This document shows, one piece after another, positions 62,003-64,000 of a stretch of 64,000 nucleotides of DNA. The position numbers were made by a program, and so were the translations under genes. How positions within the stretch are numbered: position 1 is the stretch's first letter; each line of letters begins with the position of its first letter. Source of the DNA: Lentzea californiensis (lineage in GTDB: Bacteria > Actinomycetota > Actinomycetes > Mycobacteriales > Pseudonocardiaceae). Under the pieces are notes generated by a model that was given only the letters and a program-made list of their open reading frames with translations, was not told the DNA's origin and searched no databases. The DNA is taken from positions 310,001 through 374,000 of the forward strand of contig NZ_JANBBE010000004.1 in NCBI RefSeq assembly GCF_024648825.1, in the 5' to 3' direction.

Positions 62003-62720
62003 ACCCGTGCACGCGCTTGAACGCGGCGCTGAACCCGAACGCGTCCGCGTACCCGACCCTGCGCGCCACCGAAGCCACCGTCGCCGACGACTCGGCCAGC
62101 AGATCGGCCGCCAGCGCCATCCGCCACTCCGTGAGGTACGTCAGCGGTGGCACCCCGACCAGCTTCGCGAACCTGCCCGCCAGCGTCGTCCGCGCCACCC
62201 CGGCCTCCTTGGCCAGCAGGGCGAGCGTCCAGGCGCGTTCGGGACTCGCGTGCATCGCCTCGAGGACCGGCCCGACGACCACGTCGGCCCGGGCACCCAG
62301 CCACCCGTCGCCGTGCTCGCGGTCGAACCACTCCTTGAGCGCGCACACCATCAGCCAGTCCAGCAACCGGTCCGCCACCACCCCCGGCCCTTCCATGCCG
62401 ATGGTGGCGTAGAACTCCGCGCACCCGTCCACCCCCGGCGCCACCAGCGCGTCCGGCAACACCGCGGTGAGCCGCCGCGCCACGGCGCCCGTGACCTCGT
62501 ACGTCCCGCTCACCACCGACGCACGCCCCTGCGTCGCGACGGACTCCTGCACCACCAGGATGTCCCCGGCCCTGGCGGTCTGCCCGCGCACGCTGATCTC
62601 ACCCGACGCCACCGCGTACAACGTGAGCCCAGGCAACACGCGCGTTCCGTCGATCTCGGTCCGGCGCACACCGGCACCATCCGCGCGCACCCCGCGCAGC
62701 AGTTCGTCGAACGGCTCCAT
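61959..62720 (-). CDS. AraC family regulator with N-terminal cupin
   Basis: Regulator of 253 residues. N-terminal cupin-like ligand domain (about 1-130: ADGAGVRRTEIDGTRVLPGL, EISVRGQTARAGDILVVQES). C-terminal AraC helix-turn-helix pair: WTLALLAKEAGVARTTLAGR and VASVARRVGYADAFGFSAAF, followed by KRVHGFSPSECRTRC. ATG 62720 is chosen; ATG 62753 and 62774 would add 11 or 18 residues, but the gap to the divergent NmrA gene would shrink. It is divergent from the NmrA-like gene and likely controls it. The 3' end overlaps LysR by 44 bases. Confidence 0.85.
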   Translation of the reverse strand: MEPFDELLRGVRADGAGVRRTEIDGTRVLPGLTLYAVASGEISVRGQTARAGDILVVQESVATQGRASVVSGTYEVTGAVARRLTAVLPDALVAPGVDGCAEFYATIGMEGPGVVADRLLDWLMVCALKEWFDREHGDGWLGARADVVVGPVLEAMHASPERAWTLALLAKEAGVARTTLAGRFAKLVGVPPLTYLTEWRMALAADLLAESSATVASVARRVGYADAFGFSAAFKRVHGFSPSECRTRCAASA

Positions 62721-62808
62721 GCCCTCCACGATACGGCCCGAACGATCGAACATCGTCGATGAACTCTCACCCATGTCCTCTCCCCGCCCACACGGGTTGG
62801 CTGAGCAC

Positions 62809-63612
62809 ATGACCGAAGAGATCCTCGTCCTGGGCGCAACCGGCAAGACGGGCCGCCGCGTGGTCCGCACCCTCGAAGCCGCCGGCGCCACCCTCCGCAA
62901 GGCCTCCCGCGCGACCGGCTTCGACTGGAACGACCAGTCGACCTGGAAGCAGTTCCTGCACGGCGCCACCGCCGCCTACCTGATCGCCCCGGAAGACCCG
63001 TCCGCCGCGTCACCGTTCGTGGAACTGGCCGCGGCCTCAGGCCTGCGCCGCGTAGTCCTGCTCTCAGGCCGTGGCCTCGACCAGACCCCACCGGACGTCT
63101 TCCGGGGCATGCACGCCGCCGAGAAGGCGGTCAGGTCGAGCGACCTGCCGTGGACCATCCTGCGCGCCAACAACTTCAACCAGAACTTCTCCGAGCAGGT
63201 CTGGCAGCCCGAAATCGACGCGGGCCGCCTCTCCCTGCCCGTCGACGACACCCCGGAACCGTTCGTGGACGTCCAGGACATCGCCGAGGTAGCCGCCCTG
63301 GCCCTCACCACCGACGACCACCAGGGCAAGACCTACGACCTCACCGGCCCGGAGGGAGTCACCTTCGCCACCGCCGTAGCCAAGATCGCCGCAGCCACCG
63401 GCCGCACCATCGAACTGGTCGAACTCACCCCGGCCGAGTACCGCGAAGCCCTGCTGGCCCAAGGCGCCCCAGAAGAGGTGGCCACCGAACTGAACGGCAT
63501 GTTCGAAAGCATGCGCAAGGGCCAGCTGGCCACCCCGACCGACGACGTGGCCCGCCTCCTGAACCGCCCAGCCACCAGCTTCGACGCCTACGTCGCGGAA
63601 ACCTGGCGCTGA
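62809..63612 (+). CDS. NmrA-like NAD(P)-binding protein (atypical SDR)
   Basis: Protein of 267 residues with a Rossmann fold of the atypical SDR/NmrA type. The NAD(P) motif VLGATGKTGRRVVRTLEA is at the N-terminus; LRRVVLLSGRGLDQTPPDV and the signature VDVQDIAEVAALALTTDDHQ are typical of NmrA/SDR-a proteins. There is no YxxxK catalytic pair in a recognisable place. Members are NAD(P)H sensors or reductases such as quinone reductases. The ATG at 62809 lies 89 bases from the divergent AraC start. The stop overlaps the convergent membrane protein gene by 25 bases. Confidence 0.82.
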   Translation: MTEEILVLGATGKTGRRVVRTLEAAGATLRKASRATGFDWNDQSTWKQFLHGATAAYLIAPEDPSAASPFVELAAASGLRRVVLLSGRGLDQTPPDVFRGMHAAEKAVRSSDLPWTILRANNFNQNFSEQVWQPEIDAGRLSLPVDDTPEPFVDVQDIAEVAALALTTDDHQGKTYDLTGPEGVTFATAVAKIAAATGRTIELVELTPAEYREALLAQGAPEEVATELNGMFESMRKGQLATPTDDVARLLNRPATSFDAYVAETWR

Positions 63613-63971
63613 CGAGGCAACAACAGGTGCACGGCGAACCCAGCCGCCGTGGCCAGCACCGCCTGGTAGACGACCGACCCCTGGTACCCGCCCCCGACGA
63701 GGAACGCGGCGTCCAGCCCGGTCGTCCACCAGCCGGCCAGCTCACCGAGCCCCAGCACGTGCCACCCGAAGAACCCGGCACACCACCCGCCGACCACCCA
63801 GGCAGCCTGCCCGCCCCGCCGCGCGAACAGGAACGCCGACACCGCGGCCACGGCGTTGAAGGCCAGCGCGATGCCGGTCAGCGTCGCGCCGGGGTTCCAC
63901 AGCAGGGTCGCCGCCGTCTGCACCACGAGCACGCCGACGACCAGCCCGATGCCCAACCGCGTCTTGTCCAC
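63588..63971 (-). CDS. Small membrane protein, four segments
   Basis: Protein of 127 residues with four hydrophobic segments (IGLVVGVLVVQTAATLLWNP, LAFNAVAAVSAFLFARRGGQ, AAWVVGGWCAGFFGWHVLGL, YQAVLATAAGFAVHLLLPRQ). The segment GFFGWHVLGLGELAGWWTTG contains a conserved-looking Gly/Trp pattern. No family is recognised. The ATG at 63971 is followed immediately by hydrophobic sequence. Its upstream region is cut by the window edge. Confidence 0.6.
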   Translation of the reverse strand: MDKTRLGIGLVVGVLVVQTAATLLWNPGATLTGIALAFNAVAAVSAFLFARRGGQAAWVVGGWCAGFFGWHVLGLGELAGWWTTGLDAAFLVGGGYQGSVVYQAVLATAAGFAVHLLLPRQRQVSAT

Positions 63972-64000
63972 GAGCTTGATTATTCAGGGGTGCTCGGAGG

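Noticed and set aside
62467..62808. In-frame extension of the NmrA-like protein upstream of 62809
   Set aside because: It would run antisense through the AraC gene; the Rossmann strand starts right after the 62809 ATG.

Overview
The window is high-GC DNA with strong third-position G/C and frequent GTG starts. It is an actinomycete chromosome segment, most consistent with the Pseudonocardiaceae (Lentzea/Saccharothrix/Lechevalieria type). That placement rests on the EspG - PPE-like - DUF3558 lipoprotein cassette, a rifampin monooxygenase with a RAE-like promoter palindrome, DmdR/IdeR-type iron boxes, DUF3152, DUF2277 and DUF6412 proteins, and the bifunctional exonuclease/polymerase. It is inference from protein families; no rRNA is present. 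There is no CRISPR array, prophage or intact insertion sequence.

Layout. 0-7 kb: the 5' part of an ABC-F ATPase, tRNA-His, oligoribonuclease, a HerA-like ATPase, an MFS transporter with a divergent GlxA-type regulator, and a two-gene PH-domain membrane operon. 7.3-12 kb: a 43-residue secreted peptide gene back to back with an XRE-TPR regulator, a LuxR-TPR regulator, and an acyl-CoA synthetase behind a TetR-type palindrome. 12-21.7 kb: redox and resistance genes (ferredoxin-reductase-like protein, MarR/azoreductase pair, NUDIX hydrolase, rifampin monooxygenase), then a same-strand run of TPR membrane protein, small secreted protein, fused SecDF, VOC protein and lactate-monooxygenase-like enzyme. 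21.7-25 kb: an ESX-associated cassette on the minus strand. 25-30 kb: a terpene-cyclase-like toroid protein, an AraC regulator, tRNA-Val, a secreted GH16-CBM6 glucanase under a CebR-like operator, and the exonuclease/polymerase. 30-36.8 kb: a P-loop/TPR protein and the proline catabolism locus (proline dehydrogenase, P5C dehydrogenase, PucR regulator). 36.8-42.9 kb: a YidC paralogue, an ECF sigma/anti-sigma pair, a nucleoside-kinase-like protein coupled to a FomD/DUF402 protein, an FAD monooxygenase and a GAF regulator. 43-47.5 kb: an aldehyde-dehydrogenase pseudoenzyme, a secreted GH20 hexosaminidase with a possible DasR site, and a CYTH-CHAD protein. 48-52.7 kb: ArsR, amidohydrolase, and an iron-boxed divergent siderophore pair (N-hydroxylase and formyltransferase) with no peptide synthetase beside it. 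52.7-64 kb: a secreted HNH nuclease, small membrane proteins, a shortened thioredoxin-reductase-like protein, a two-component system split by an IS605/IS1341-type remnant, DUF3152, a methyltransferase remnant, TetR, LysR and AraC regulators, and an NmrA-like protein.

How it fits together. The segment is rich in local regulation: many catabolic or stress genes sit beside or divergent from a regulator, with a visible palindrome between them. Convergent neighbours usually overlap at their stop codons. The leading candidates for new biology are the secreted-peptide/XRE-TPR pair (possible peptide signalling), the RAE-like control of the rifampin monooxygenase and perhaps of the secretion genes behind it, the catalytically dead aldehyde dehydrogenase kept next to its GAF regulator, and the split two-component system.
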